64,000 nucleotides of DNA from Streptomyces varsoviensis (GTDB lineage: Bacteria > Actinomycetota > Actinomycetes > Streptomycetales > Streptomycetaceae). Position 1 is the first letter of the stretch; each line of letters opens with the position of its first letter. The notes below the pieces were generated by a model. That model made no database searches and was not told where the DNA came from. It saw only the letters and a program-made list of their open reading frames with translations. Positions 26,601 to 35,400 of the stretch are shown here, one piece after another. The stretch is taken from contig NZ_JOBF01000003.1 in the NCBI RefSeq assembly GCF_000718635.1, forward strand, positions 942,959 through 1,006,958. Direction: 5' to 3'. Made by a program: the position numbers and the translations under genes.

Positions 26601-28181
26601 GCGCCGGTATTCGCGGAATGCGGCACGGTGGCGCTGCTGAGCGGCGACGTGGCCACGGCGGTCCAGGTCATCCACCGGGGCGCGGGCGGCGGCGCGGCCT
26701 CCGGCGGGGGGCCGGGCGCCGCGGCGCCGGGCGGCTCGCCCGCCGCCCCGGCCGTACGCGGCCCGGTCACCCATGTCGGCGCGCTGGCGGGCGTCGACTC
26801 GCGCGGCACGGGCCGTACGACCGGCAGCGGCCCCGGCGGCGGCCCCGGCAACGGCCCTGGCGGCAGCCTCGGCGGCGGGGCCGTCGTGGCGACTGTCGAC
26901 GCCGTCTCCCCCGCCTGGGCCGAGCACTTCGCCCGCGCCCTGGCCCCGCTGCGCCCCTCGGACGCCGCGGCCGGTCCGGGCCCGGCGCGGGTGGCGGCGG
27001 CCCTGCCCCGTACGGCCCGGCTCCTGGACGAACTGGGCCTGGCCCGCGCGACCCCGGCCTCGCTCACCGCCCGCTGGGCGGCGTCCGCCGACGCGCCGGG
27101 TCCGGCGGCCCCGGCGGGCGGCCGGGTGCTGGGCGTGCTCGGCGCGGGTCCGCGCGGCCCGTTGACGGTGGACCTGGCGACCGACGGTCCGCACGTACTG
27201 GTGGAGGGCGGCCCCGGCACCGGCAAGACGGAGCTGCTGCGCACGTTCGCCGCCTCGCTGGCCGCCGCCGAGCGGCCCGACCGGCTCTCGCTCGTGCTGG
27301 TCGACGGCGGGGGCGCGGAGCGCGGCGAGGGGCTGCGGGTCTGTACGGACCTGCCGCAGGTCTCCACGTATCTGGCGGCGGCCGACCCGGTGCGGATGCG
27401 GGAGTTCGCGCAGGCGCTCAGCTCGGAGCTCAAGCGCCGGGCGGAGCTGCTGGGCCGGCTGGACTTCGCCGGCTGGCACGCGCAGCACGCCGCCGCGCCG
27501 CGCGTCGTCTCCCCGCGCCGCCCCAGCGACCTGCCGGTGCCGGGCGCCTCCGGCACGGGTGACATCGACCCGACGATGAGCGGCACGCTCAAGCTCCGTA
27601 CGCAGCGGGGCGGTCCGGAGCGTACGGCGCTGACCGCGCTGCCGCGGCTGGTGGTCCTCGTCGACGACTTCGACGCGCTGGTCGCCCCGGCGCTGGGCAG
27701 TACGGGCCGCCCGGCGGCGGGTTCGGTCGTACGGGCCCTGGAGGCCGTGGCGCGCGACGGCGAGCGGCTCGGCGTCCACCTGGTGGCGGCGTCCGGCCGC
27801 CCGGACCGTACGGCGGAGACGGCGGCGGTGGAGCGCGCGGGGCTGCGAATAGCCCTGGAGATACTGCCCCCGGCGGCCGACGGGCCCGCGTCGGCGGACG
27901 GCGCTTCGGGCGAACCAGCCCCCGGCCGCGGCACGTTGCGGCGGCAGGACGACTGCGGAGTGACGCCGTTCCAGGCGGGCCGGGTCACCGGGCGCATCCC
28001 GCGCACGGCGACGCTGCGCCCGACGGTGGTGCCGCTGGACTGGCAGCGGATGGGCGACCCGCCGACCCGGCGGCCGCTGCGCGAGCTGGGCAACGGCCCG
28101 ACCGATCTGGCGCTGCTCGCGAGCGCCCTCCAGCGCGCGGCCCAGTCGGCGGGCGCACAGACCGCGCCACCGCTGCTCTGA
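23628..28181 (+). CDS. FHA-domain, EccC/FtsK-like ATPase with GYGQ-repeat linker
   Basis: A 1517-residue protein. Residues ~125-205 form an FHA domain (IDIGRSANADVPLDD, SRLHCAV, DLGSTNGTTLDG) that binds phosphothreonine. Residues ~245-705 are a Gly/Ala/Gln/Tyr/His repeat region (AYGQAPG, GYGHGP units). The C-terminal ~800 residues resemble EccC/EssC-type FtsK ATPases: a degenerate first part (VTVGLREAGALGLAGPRPRLAGLARSVLAQLAALHAP), then an intact Walker A, GGPGTGKTE at ~1193, and Walker B LVVLVDDFDA at ~1341. FHA plus FtsK is the plan of the type VII secretion motor EssC, but no other T7SS gene is near. The two adjacent kinases are obvious candidates to supply its FHA ligand. Confidence 0.8.
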   Translation: MQIRLTVLGPRSGHTAHATHAAHACDVLVTAPAGTALAAVTSGLATAVAAAGSDVGSGAVVVYAGAERLDAQRCALGEPPLVDGAVLALQGPADPDRDVGVLPAGSPDASARLHVVAGPDAGGVHLLHGGRIDIGRSANADVPLDDPDVSRLHCAVTVTDEGRVTVADLGSTNGTTLDGAAVLDHPVPFPSGALLRVGESTLSLRVPTAGAPTDLSSGTLPATPDGEGHLRVTPGAFARGDHWPDNAPTPPPDPGTPARGTPVPPGITSPAPTTHGTGFGPAPGYTQGTPGTPTAAAYGTHGQTPGPVGYGPGPGGTGTQAPGAYGRAPGTAAAQAGGHGQGPGEPTGVPGAHGRGPGGPNGPGTGGYDHGQGPGAYGHGPGYGGTTSTPGNQAGAYGQAPGAGTAAGYGHAPDGTADMPANQAGTYGQAPGAAGAAGYGHGSGPGGAGARATGAYGQSPAAGGASAHGHGYGPDGHGSGGAGAAGYGQATSEGAASAFGRGHGGAAGTPGDQASAYGQSPGTAGSGRGPREAAGTPGAQAGAYGRESGATGATDYGHGPSGSADVPGNRAGAYGQAPGGAAHGHGRAGAYGQTPGAAGAAGFGQSSHGGAAHSHGQAGAHGQAPSTGGTAGYGHGPAEAASTPGNRAPDRAGPAGYGQNSPGGAAHGHGPTGAYGQTLGAAGYGQAAGGATAGGTGGATAGGTGTGAKRRGFGAWARRLAGGRGAGERGAGGDDWPVGGEDSARAQAATVALRERWPDAAGVLMTALGPGPRLWERGPGHPDLLTVRLGTADRLAPDGAGPMPSVPVTVGLREAGALGLAGPRPRLAGLARSVLAQLAALHAPGVLETVLISADRSRAAEDRLAEWSWFGWLPQARPAHGQDCRLLVAYDREQAEARTAELVRRCDDGPLGPGWASASPAAVATAAGQYQGPYTVLVVDGDPGTAALRESVARLALGGPAVGIHLICLAEAPAASPASPVSATCDAARAAAPVFAECGTVALLSGDVATAVQVIHRGAGGGAASGGGPGAAAPGGSPAAPAVRGPVTHVGALAGVDSRGTGRTTGSGPGGGPGNGPGGSLGGGAVVATVDAVSPAWAEHFARALAPLRPSDAAAGPGPARVAAALPRTARLLDELGLARATPASLTARWAASADAPGPAAPAGGRVLGVLGAGPRGPLTVDLATDGPHVLVEGGPGTGKTELLRTFAASLAAAERPDRLSLVLVDGGGAERGEGLRVCTDLPQVSTYLAAADPVRMREFAQALSSELKRRAELLGRLDFAGWHAQHAAAPRVVSPRRPSDLPVPGASGTGDIDPTMSGTLKLRTQRGGPERTALTALPRLVVLVDDFDALVAPALGSTGRPAAGSVVRALEAVARDGERLGVHLVAASGRPDRTAETAAVERAGLRIALEILPPAADGPASADGASGEPAPGRGTLRRQDDCGVTPFQAGRVTGRIPRTATLRPTVVPLDWQRMGDPPTRRPLRELGNGPTDLALLASALQRAAQSAGAQTAPPLL

Positions 28182-28320
28182 CCCGTCCGCGTACGGCCGC
28201 CCGGGCTCGGTCAGTCGCGCGTCCGCGAACCTCCGTCCCCCGCCCACCCCCCGTCCGCGCCCCCGCGCCGCCCCTCATCACAGGCCGGTCACGATCGGCT
28301 ACTTGACGTCGCGGGCGGTA

Positions 28321-28349
28321 TTGCGGCCGACGGTGACCGGGCGTAGGAC
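28321..28349 (+). promoter_or_regulatory. Candidate vegetative promoter of the sugar ABC operon
   Basis: TTGCGG (28321-28326) and TAGGAC (28344-28349), 17 bp apart, match Streptomyces SigHrdB-type promoters. CCGGTCAC (28285-28292) and GTGACCGG (28333-28340) form an 8-bp inverted repeat that overlaps the spacer and could be a regulator site. Confidence 0.5.
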
Positions 28350-28431
28350 TGTCGCACGGGACATGGGCGCGCCGGAGCCACGTGCGGTGCGGCTGTCCGC
28401 GGGGTCGGGGAGCGCAGGGGGAGGGACGGCA

Positions 28432-29820
28432 ATGCGTTCATCGCTGCGTACGGCACGCGTGTCGCGCGGCGCCCTGGCGGTGTTCGCGGCGGGGGCGCTG
28501 GCCCTGGCCGCCGCGGGGTGCAGCGGCGACGACGGGAACGGCGGCGGGAAGAACGGCGGCACTCCGGGCCCCGGGGGCTCGTCGCGCCCCGCCCAGTCGG
28601 TCGAACTGCCCCGGCTCGACGGGCAGAAGCTGAAGGTGACGGCCGTGTGGACCGGCACGGAGCAGAAGAACTTCACCAAGGTCCTGGAGGAGTTCACCCG
28701 GCGGACGGGCGTCCGTACGGAGTTCGTGCCGAGCGGCGACGACATGGCCGCCTTCATCGGGTCGAAGATCGCCGGCGGCGACCCGCCGGACGTGGCGATG
28801 CTCCCGCAGGTCGGCGTGTTGCACGAGTTCGCGAAGAAGGGGTGGGTCAAGCCGCTGTCCGCGGCGGCGGAGGGGCAGTTGGCGAAGAACTACTCCAAGG
28901 GCTGGCAGGAGCTCGGCTCGTACGAGGGCAAGCGGTACGGCGTGTACTACAAGGTCAGCAACAAGTCGTTGATCTGGTACAACACCAAGCTGTTCGACGA
29001 CGCGGGCGCGAAGGAGCCCGCGACGTGGCGCGAGTTCCTCGCCCAGGCGCAGCTCATAGCGGACTGGGGGGTCACGCCGGTCTCGGTGGGCGGCGCGGAC
29101 GGCTGGACGCTGACCGACTGGTTCGAGAACGTGTACCTCTCCCAGGCGGGACCCGAGAAGTACGACCAGCTCGCCCAGCACAAGATCAAGTGGACGGACC
29201 CGTCCGTGCGGTCCGCGCTGACCACGCTCGGCACGCTCTTCGGCAAGCGGGACCTGCTCGCGGGCGGCGGCGAGGGGGCGCTGAACACGGCGTTCCCGGA
29301 CTCGGTGACCCAGACCTTCGCGGGCGGCGCGAAGGCGAAGGCGGCGATGGTCTTCGAGGGGGACTTCGCCGCGGCCAACGTCGCCGACGCGCGGGCCGGA
29401 CTGGGCACGGACGCCAAGGTGTTCCCGTTCCCGGCGGTGGGCGCCAAGTCCCCGGTGGTGACCGGCGGCGACGTGGGCGTCGCGCTCAAGAACAGCCGGG
29501 CCGCCCAGGCGCTGCTGACCTTCCTCGCCTCCACGGACGCGTCCCGGATCTGGGCGCAGCAGGGCGGCTACGTCTCGGCGAACAAGAACCTCGACCTCGG
29601 CGCGTACCCCAACCCGGTGCTGCGCAAGATCGCCTCGGCGCTCATCGCGGCGGGCGACGACTTCCGCTTCGACATGTCCGACCAGGCCCCGGCGTCCTTC
29701 GGCGGCAAGCCGGGGCAGGGCGAGTGGAAGTACCTCCAGGACTTTCTGATCAACCCGAAGGACGTGGCGGGCGCCCAGCGGAAGCTGGAGGCCGACGCGG
29801 CCAAGGCCTACCAGGACTGA
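28432..29820 (+). CDS. Extracellular carbohydrate-binding lipoprotein of an ABC importer
   Basis: A 462-residue family 1 solute-binding protein. Lipobox ALAAAGC with Cys30, a Gly-rich spacer, then the binding fold. It has KLKVTAVWTGTEQKNFTKVLEEFTRRTGVRTEF near the start, DVAMLPQVGVLHEFAKKGWVKPL, and VVTGGDVGVALKNSRAAQALLTFLAS. Together with the two permeases downstream it forms a CUT1-type sugar or glycoside importer. No ATPase gene is present, which is usual in Streptomyces, where a shared MsiK serves many importers. ATG chosen with AGGGGGAGGG upstream. Confidence 0.9.
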   Translation: MRSSLRTARVSRGALAVFAAGALALAAAGCSGDDGNGGGKNGGTPGPGGSSRPAQSVELPRLDGQKLKVTAVWTGTEQKNFTKVLEEFTRRTGVRTEFVPSGDDMAAFIGSKIAGGDPPDVAMLPQVGVLHEFAKKGWVKPLSAAAEGQLAKNYSKGWQELGSYEGKRYGVYYKVSNKSLIWYNTKLFDDAGAKEPATWREFLAQAQLIADWGVTPVSVGGADGWTLTDWFENVYLSQAGPEKYDQLAQHKIKWTDPSVRSALTTLGTLFGKRDLLAGGGEGALNTAFPDSVTQTFAGGAKAKAAMVFEGDFAAANVADARAGLGTDAKVFPFPAVGAKSPVVTGGDVGVALKNSRAAQALLTFLASTDASRIWAQQGGYVSANKNLDLGAYPNPVLRKIASALIAAGDDFRFDMSDQAPASFGGKPGQGEWKYLQDFLINPKDVAGAQRKLEADAAKAYQD

Positions 29821-29839
29821 CGGACGGAGGCTCGTCACG

Positions 29840-31201
29840 ATGTCGACCGCGACAGCGGGCGGCGCGGCGGCCCCTGGCCCCGTACCGCCCGTCGCACCGC
29901 CCGCGAAGAAGCGCGGGGGCGTGCTGGGCACCCGGCCGTGGGTGGCGGCCTGCTTCCTGCTGCCCGCGCTGGTGCTGCTCGGCGCCCTCGTCGTCTACCC
30001 CATCGGCTATTCGGTCTACCGCAGCCTCTTCGACGCCTCCGACGGCGGCTTCGTGGGCGTCGACAACTACGGTGAGGTCTTCACCGACGACCGCATCCGC
30101 ACCGCCCTGAAGAACAACGTCATCTGGGTGGTGGTGGCGCCGTCGGTGGCGACCGCGCTCGGGCTGATCTTCGCGGTGCTCACCGAACGGGTGCGCTGGG
30201 GCACGGCGTTCAAGCTGGTGGTCTTCATGCCGATGGCCATCTCGATGCTGGCCGCGGGCATCATCTTCCGGCTGGTGTACGAGCAGGAGCCGGACCGCGG
30301 CGTCGCCAACGCGGTGTGGGTGTCGGTGCACGACACCTTCGCGGGCACCTCCGCGTTCCCGGGCGCGCACCCGCGCCCGGACGCCGGGCTCGCGGCCACG
30401 GCGAAGGGCTCGTACACGACCGACGCGGCGGTGGCGGCCGGCACCCCGGTCGCGCTGCCGCTGGTCGCCGTCAAGCCGTCGGACGTGAGCGGCGCGGGGC
30501 AGGCGGTCCCGGCCCGCGCGGTGCCCGGGAAGGTCACCGGAACGGTCTGGCGGGACGTCGTGCGGGGCGGCGGCGGCACGGACGGGAAGATCGATCCGAG
30601 CGAGAACGCGCTGAAGGGCGTCACGGTCGAGGCGGTGAAGGACGGGCGGACCGTCGCCTCCGCGAAGACCTCCGCGGACGGTACGTTCACGTTACCGGCC
30701 GCCGCCGACGGCGCGCGGCTGCGCCTGCCGGGCAGCGACTTCGCCGCCCCGTACAACGGCATCGACTGGCTCGGCCCCTCCCTCGTCACCCCGGCGATCA
30801 TCGGCAGCTATGTGTGGATGTGGGCGGGGTTCGCGATGGTGCTGATCGCGGCGGGGCTCGCGAGCGTGCCGCGGGAGCTGATGGAGGCGGCCCGCGTCGA
30901 CGGCGCCAACGAGTGGCAGGTCTTCCGCCGGGTCACGGTGCCGCTGCTGGCTCCGGTGCTGGCGGTCGTCATGGTCACGCTCATGATCAACGTGCTGAAG
31001 ATCTTCGACCTCGTCTACATCATCGCGCCGGGCAACAGCCTCGACAACGCCAACGTGCTCGCGCTCCAGCTCTACCAGTCGTCCTTCGGCACCGACGTCA
31101 ACCAGGGCATCGGCAGCGCCATCGCCGTCCTCCTGCTGCTGCTCGTGGCGCCGGTGATGCTGATCAACATCCGGCGCATGCGAAGGGAGCGCAGGCGATG
31201 A
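29840..31201 (+). CDS. ABC sugar permease (MalF-type) with large extracellular insert and a TTA codon
   Basis: A 453-residue permease, about 140 residues longer than the usual ~300. Transmembrane helices at ~36-57, ~95-115 and ~130-150 are followed by an extracellular segment, residues ~155-310. Its second half (KVTGTVWRDVV, then DGKIDPSENALKGVTVEAV, then TSADGTFTLPA) reads like a Cna-B/SdrD-type beta-sandwich. The membrane domain resumes with the coupling EAA loop (ELMEAARVDGANEWQVFRRVTVPLL). Codon 285 (30692-30694) is TTA, the rare codon read by the bldA tRNA, the only in-frame TTA I found in a confidently started gene here. Its TGA overlaps the next gene's ATG. Confidence 0.9.
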   Translation: MSTATAGGAAAPGPVPPVAPPAKKRGGVLGTRPWVAACFLLPALVLLGALVVYPIGYSVYRSLFDASDGGFVGVDNYGEVFTDDRIRTALKNNVIWVVVAPSVATALGLIFAVLTERVRWGTAFKLVVFMPMAISMLAAGIIFRLVYEQEPDRGVANAVWVSVHDTFAGTSAFPGAHPRPDAGLAATAKGSYTTDAAVAAGTPVALPLVAVKPSDVSGAGQAVPARAVPGKVTGTVWRDVVRGGGGTDGKIDPSENALKGVTVEAVKDGRTVASAKTSADGTFTLPAAADGARLRLPGSDFAAPYNGIDWLGPSLVTPAIIGSYVWMWAGFAMVLIAAGLASVPRELMEAARVDGANEWQVFRRVTVPLLAPVLAVVMVTLMINVLKIFDLVYIIAPGNSLDNANVLALQLYQSSFGTDVNQGIGSAIAVLLLLLVAPVMLINIRRMRRERRR

Positions 31202-32094
31202 CCGGCGCGAACACGGCCGTGGTGGACACCACCGTACGGGCGCGGCGATCGCTGCCGTCGCGGATCGCGGCGCGGGCGAGCGGCGGCGCGATGCGGGTCG
31301 TGCTGGTCCTCGTCGGCCTCTTCTGGCTGATGCCGACGGTCGGGCTGCTGATCTCCTCGCTGCGCGACCGCTCCGACATCGCGGCGACGGGGTGGTGGAA
31401 GGTCTTCAGCCACCCGGCGCAGCTCACCTTCGACAGCTACAGCAATCTCCTGAGCAACGACAAGGTCACGCACTCGCTGCTGACCACCGCGCTGATCACC
31501 GTCCCCGCCACCCTGCTGGTCGTGATCATCGGGGCGCTGGCCGGGTACGCCTTCGCCTGGCTCGAATTCCCGGGCCGCGACTGGTGGTTCATGGTCGTGG
31601 TCGGGCTGCTCGTGGTGCCCGTACAGGTCGCGCTCGTACCGGTCGCGAAGCTCTTCAACGCGGTGGGGATCTTCGAGACGACGCCGGGCGTGGTCCTCTT
31701 CCACACGGCCTTCGGCCTGCCCTTCGCGATCTTCCTGCTGCGGAACTTCTTCGCGGAGATCCCCCGCGAACTGCTGGAGGCGGCCCGGCTCGACGGCGCG
31801 GGCGAGGTACGGCTGTTCACGCGCGTCATCCTGCCGCTCGGCGGGCCGGCCATCGCCTCGCTCGGCATCTTCCAGTTCCTGTGGGTCTGGAACGACATGC
31901 TGATCGCGCTGATCTTCGCGGACAGCGGCAACCCGCCGATCACGGTCGCCCTCCAGCAGCAGGTCCGGCAGTTCGGCAGCAACATCGACATCCTGGCTCC
32001 GGGCGCGTTCCTGTCGATGATCGTGCCGCTGGCCGTCTTCTTCGCCTTCCAGCGGCAGTTCGTGAGCGGGGTGATGGCGGGCGCGGTGAAGTAG
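31198..32094 (+). CDS. ABC sugar permease (MalG-type)
   Basis: A 298-residue six-helix permease with the EAA coupling motif ELLEAARLDGAGEVRLFTRVILPLGGP and the C-terminal FFAFQRQFVSGVMAGAVK typical of MalG/CUT1 partners. It overlaps the MalF-type gene by ATGA, so the two are translationally coupled. A 14-bp tandem repeat begins directly after its TAG stop. Confidence 0.95.
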   Translation: MTGANTAVVDTTVRARRSLPSRIAARASGGAMRVVLVLVGLFWLMPTVGLLISSLRDRSDIAATGWWKVFSHPAQLTFDSYSNLLSNDKVTHSLLTTALITVPATLLVVIIGALAGYAFAWLEFPGRDWWFMVVVGLLVVPVQVALVPVAKLFNAVGIFETTPGVVLFHTAFGLPFAIFLLRNFFAEIPRELLEAARLDGAGEVRLFTRVILPLGGPAIASLGIFQFLWVWNDMLIALIFADSGNPPITVALQQQVRQFGSNIDILAPGAFLSMIVPLAVFFAFQRQFVSGVMAGAVK

Positions 32095-32234
32095 GGCGAA
32101 GAGGACGCGGTGTAGCGGGCGCGGCGCAGCGGGCACGGCGAAGCGGACGCGGCGAAGCGGACGCGGCGAAGCGGACGCGGCGAAGCGGACGCGGCGAAGC
32201 GGACGCGGCGAAGCGGACGCGGCGCGGCGGGTGA
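32095..32234. repeat. 14-bp tandem minisatellite after the sugar permease
   Basis: Six perfect copies of GGCGAAGCGGACGC occupy 32137-32220. Three imperfect copies precede them (32095-32108, 32109-32122, 32123-32136) and one degraded copy follows (32221-32234). The array starts at the base after the permease stop codon. Perfect identity of the inner copies implies recent expansion. Confidence 0.95.
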
Positions 32235-32420
32235 AGCGGCCGGGGGCGCGAAAACGGAGGCGGCAACCGGGTGTTCACCCCCGGGCCACCGGCCGCTCAC
32301 GCGGTGCCGCCCTCACGGCTCACCCGTTCGGCCCAGCCGAGGGTGACCGTAACGTCGATGGGGAGTTGAACCGTTCGCCCCGTACCCCATCATCCGCCCG
32401 CAAAGGGGTGAACTGCCGCC
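32235..32420. other. Upstream region of the GT2/teichoic-acid transferase gene
   Basis: About 190 bp after the minisatellite. TTGAAC (32365-32370) with downstream CATCAT could be a weak promoter; AAAGGGG at ~32401 is the ribosome-binding site of the next gene. No repeat or ORF of note. Confidence 0.35.
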
Positions 32421-35400
32421 ATGTCGCCCCGGCTCACCGTCGTCATCCCCGTCCACAACGGCGCCCAACACCTGTGGGAATGCCTGGCGTCGGTGGCCGC
32501 GCAGAGCCTGCGCGAGCTGGACGTCGTGGTGGTCGACGACGGGTCCACCGACGCGGCCCCGGACATCGCGCGGGCCTTCGCCGAGCGCGACGGACGCTTC
32601 CGCCTCGTGCGCCAGCACAACCACGGTACGGGCCACGCCCGCAACACCGGCGTCCGGCACGCCGCGCCGGGCACGGAGTACCTGGCGTTCGCGGACAGCG
32701 CCGACGTGCTGCCGCGGCGCGCGTACGAACGGCTGGTCGGCCTTCTCGACGGCTCCGGCTCGGACTTCGCGACCGGCAACGTCTACCTGCTCACGGCGGC
32801 CGGCCGCAGCCAGGCGTGGCAACACCGCCACCTGCGGCGCACCCGCACCGCCACGCACATCACCGAGGACCTCGGCCTGCTGTCCGACCACACCGCCTGG
32901 AACAAGGTGTTCCGCCGCACCTTCTGGGACCGGCACCGGCTCGCGTTCCCCGAGGGCGTGCTGTACGAGGACACGCCGCTGACCATCCCCGCGCACTTCC
33001 TGGCCGAGGCCGTGGACGTCCTGCACGAGCACGTCTACTACTGGCGCGTCCGCGAGGGCGACGGCCCCCGGCGGCGCACCGGCCCGCGCATGGTGCGCGA
33101 CCGCATCGCCTCCGTCGACCACGTCTCGCGGTTCCTCGCCGACCCCGCCAACACCCGCTGGTCGGCGTATAAACGCGACTACGACCGGTCGGTGCTCATC
33201 GAGGACCTGCCGCACTTCGTCGACCGGCTGCCGACGGCGGACACCGACTACCGCGCCGTCTTCATGGACCGGGCCCGGGACTGGGCGAGCCGCGTCGACC
33301 CCGAACTCTTCAAGGAACTCCCCGTCGACCTGCGCGTCAAATGGCAGCTCATCCGGGAACGGCGGCTCGCCGACCTGCTCGCCGTCCTCGAATACGAGCG
33401 GCGCAACGCCGCCGGCTTCCTCGTGCAGGGCCTGCCGCTGCGCAAGCGCGCCGTGCTGCCCGGCGCGGACGGCACGCCCGTACCACTGCCGTCGTCCGTC
33501 ACCCGGCTCACCTCCGAGGACTTCCCGGTACGGACCGGGGTGCGGGAAATCCTCTGGCACCGCGGCAAGTTGGTGATCCGCGGCTACGCCTACATCCGCA
33601 ACCTCGGCGCCGCCTCCCGGCTGCGGACCCTCAAGACCGCGCTGGTGACCTCCGGCCGGCACCGGCTGCTGATGCCGCTGCGCACCGTCCACATGCCGGA
33701 GGCCACCCACGACTCCCGGCAGGAACAGCACTGCTACGACTGGTCCGGCTTCGAGATCACCATCGACCCCGAACGGCTCGCGGGCGACGAGCGGTGGCGG
33801 CCCGGCCGCTGGGAGGTGGACGTGGTCGTCGCCGCGTCCGGCGTCGTGCGCCGGGCCCCGCTGCGCTCGCTCGGCACCGGCTCCGGCGCGTGGCCGCCGC
33901 CGGGCGAACTCGGCGACGGCACCCGGCTGGTGCCCTGGTTCAAGAAGGGCCGGCTGCTGCTGTCCGTGGAGTGGGCCGAACGGCGGCTGACGGGCCACCG
34001 GGCGGTCGGCGGCGGCGAGATCGAACTGGACATCACGGACGAGTCGGCCTGCGAGCCGGTGGCGCTCCGGCTCACCCACCGCAGCTCCGGAACGGTCCTC
34101 GAAACCCCGGTGAGCTGCCGCCTCGACGACTACGAGGGGGTACGGGCCACCGCCCGCATCCGCCTCGCCGACCTCACCGCCGCGCGGCCCGCGCCCGGCG
34201 AACACCCCAAGGAAGTACGGCTGCGGGACACCTCGTCCTGGGACCCCGTGCTCGTACTCGCCGACTCCCGCACCGCCCGCATCGCCACCGCCGCCGCCCC
34301 GCGGCCCGGCCGCTACCCGCTGGCCGACGGCCGGGAGCTGATCGTCGCCGCCACCGCCGACGAACACGTCGTCCTGCACGACCGCGCCCCGCAGCCCATC
34401 GCGGACCTCCTCACCTGGCACGACGACGGCTCCCTGACCGTCGAGGGCGAACTGCCCGCCGCGGCCCCGGCCGAGCTGGAACTGGTCCTGCGGCACAGCA
34501 TCCACGCCGCTGAAGTGACGTTCCCTTGCGAGCGGCGCGACGCGGACGCCGACGGCGGCGCGCGTGATGGCAAGGGCACGGCCTCCGACGAGGCCACGGG
34601 GCCCGCCGAGCGTCCTCCAGCACCGGGCCGCGCCGGGCCCGCGGCCGGCTGCGACGGCGCCTGCGCCTGCGGCGGCCGCGCCCCGGACTCCGAACACGGC
34701 TCCCCCACCACGGGTACCGGCAGCCACCCCCCGGCTACCGGCACCGAGCACGGCTCCCCCACCACCGAGGCCCACCGCCGCCTCCCCCCGGCCGCGGAGG
34801 CCGCCCACTACCTCCCGCCCCCCGCAACCGGCCCCTTCCCCCCGGCCACCGGAACCGGCCACCACTCCCCCAGCGCGGGCTCGGCCCCTCGTACGGCGCC
34901 CGACGGCCCGGACCATCACCTGACGGCAGACGCCTCCGGCCACCGATCCGGAACCGGCCGGGCGTGCGGCCGGCCCTCCGCCGTCGAGCGGACGGAACAC
35001 TCCCTCGCCGCCGATGGCGCGGGGGACGTGGGGGCCCGTTCCACCACCGAGGGAGCAAGGTCTCCCTCCGCCCCCGACCAGGCGGGTGGCGACTTCGTCG
35101 CCGAGGGGCCATGGGCCCCCTTCACCACCGAGCGGGCGGCGGGCCCCTCCCCCACCGACAAGACAGGAGGCCGCCTCCCCGCCGAAGCAGCGGGAGCCCC
35201 CCTCGCCGCCGACCGGGCCGTAGGCCCCTCCACCACCGACCAGGCAGCGGGCCACTTCGCCCCCGAACAAACGGGACGTCACGTCTCCTCCGATCAGGCG
35301 GCGGGCCGCTTCACCGCCGACCGGGCAAAGGATTCCCCCGCTACCGAGCGGGCGGGAAGCCACCTCCCCGCCGACGGAGTGGGAGACTTCCCCGCCCCCG

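Noticed and set aside
23628..28181. Complete type VII secretion locus
   Set aside because: Only the EccC-like ATPase is present; no WXG100, EccB, EccD, EccE or MycP gene is adjacent.
23469..28247. A 1592-codon frame on the minus strand opposite the FHA/FtsK gene
   Set aside because: Antisense shadow; the plus strand has FHA and Walker motifs, and this frame has none.
32095..32234. CRISPR array
   Set aside because: Units are contiguous 14-mers with no spacers and there are no cas genes in the window.
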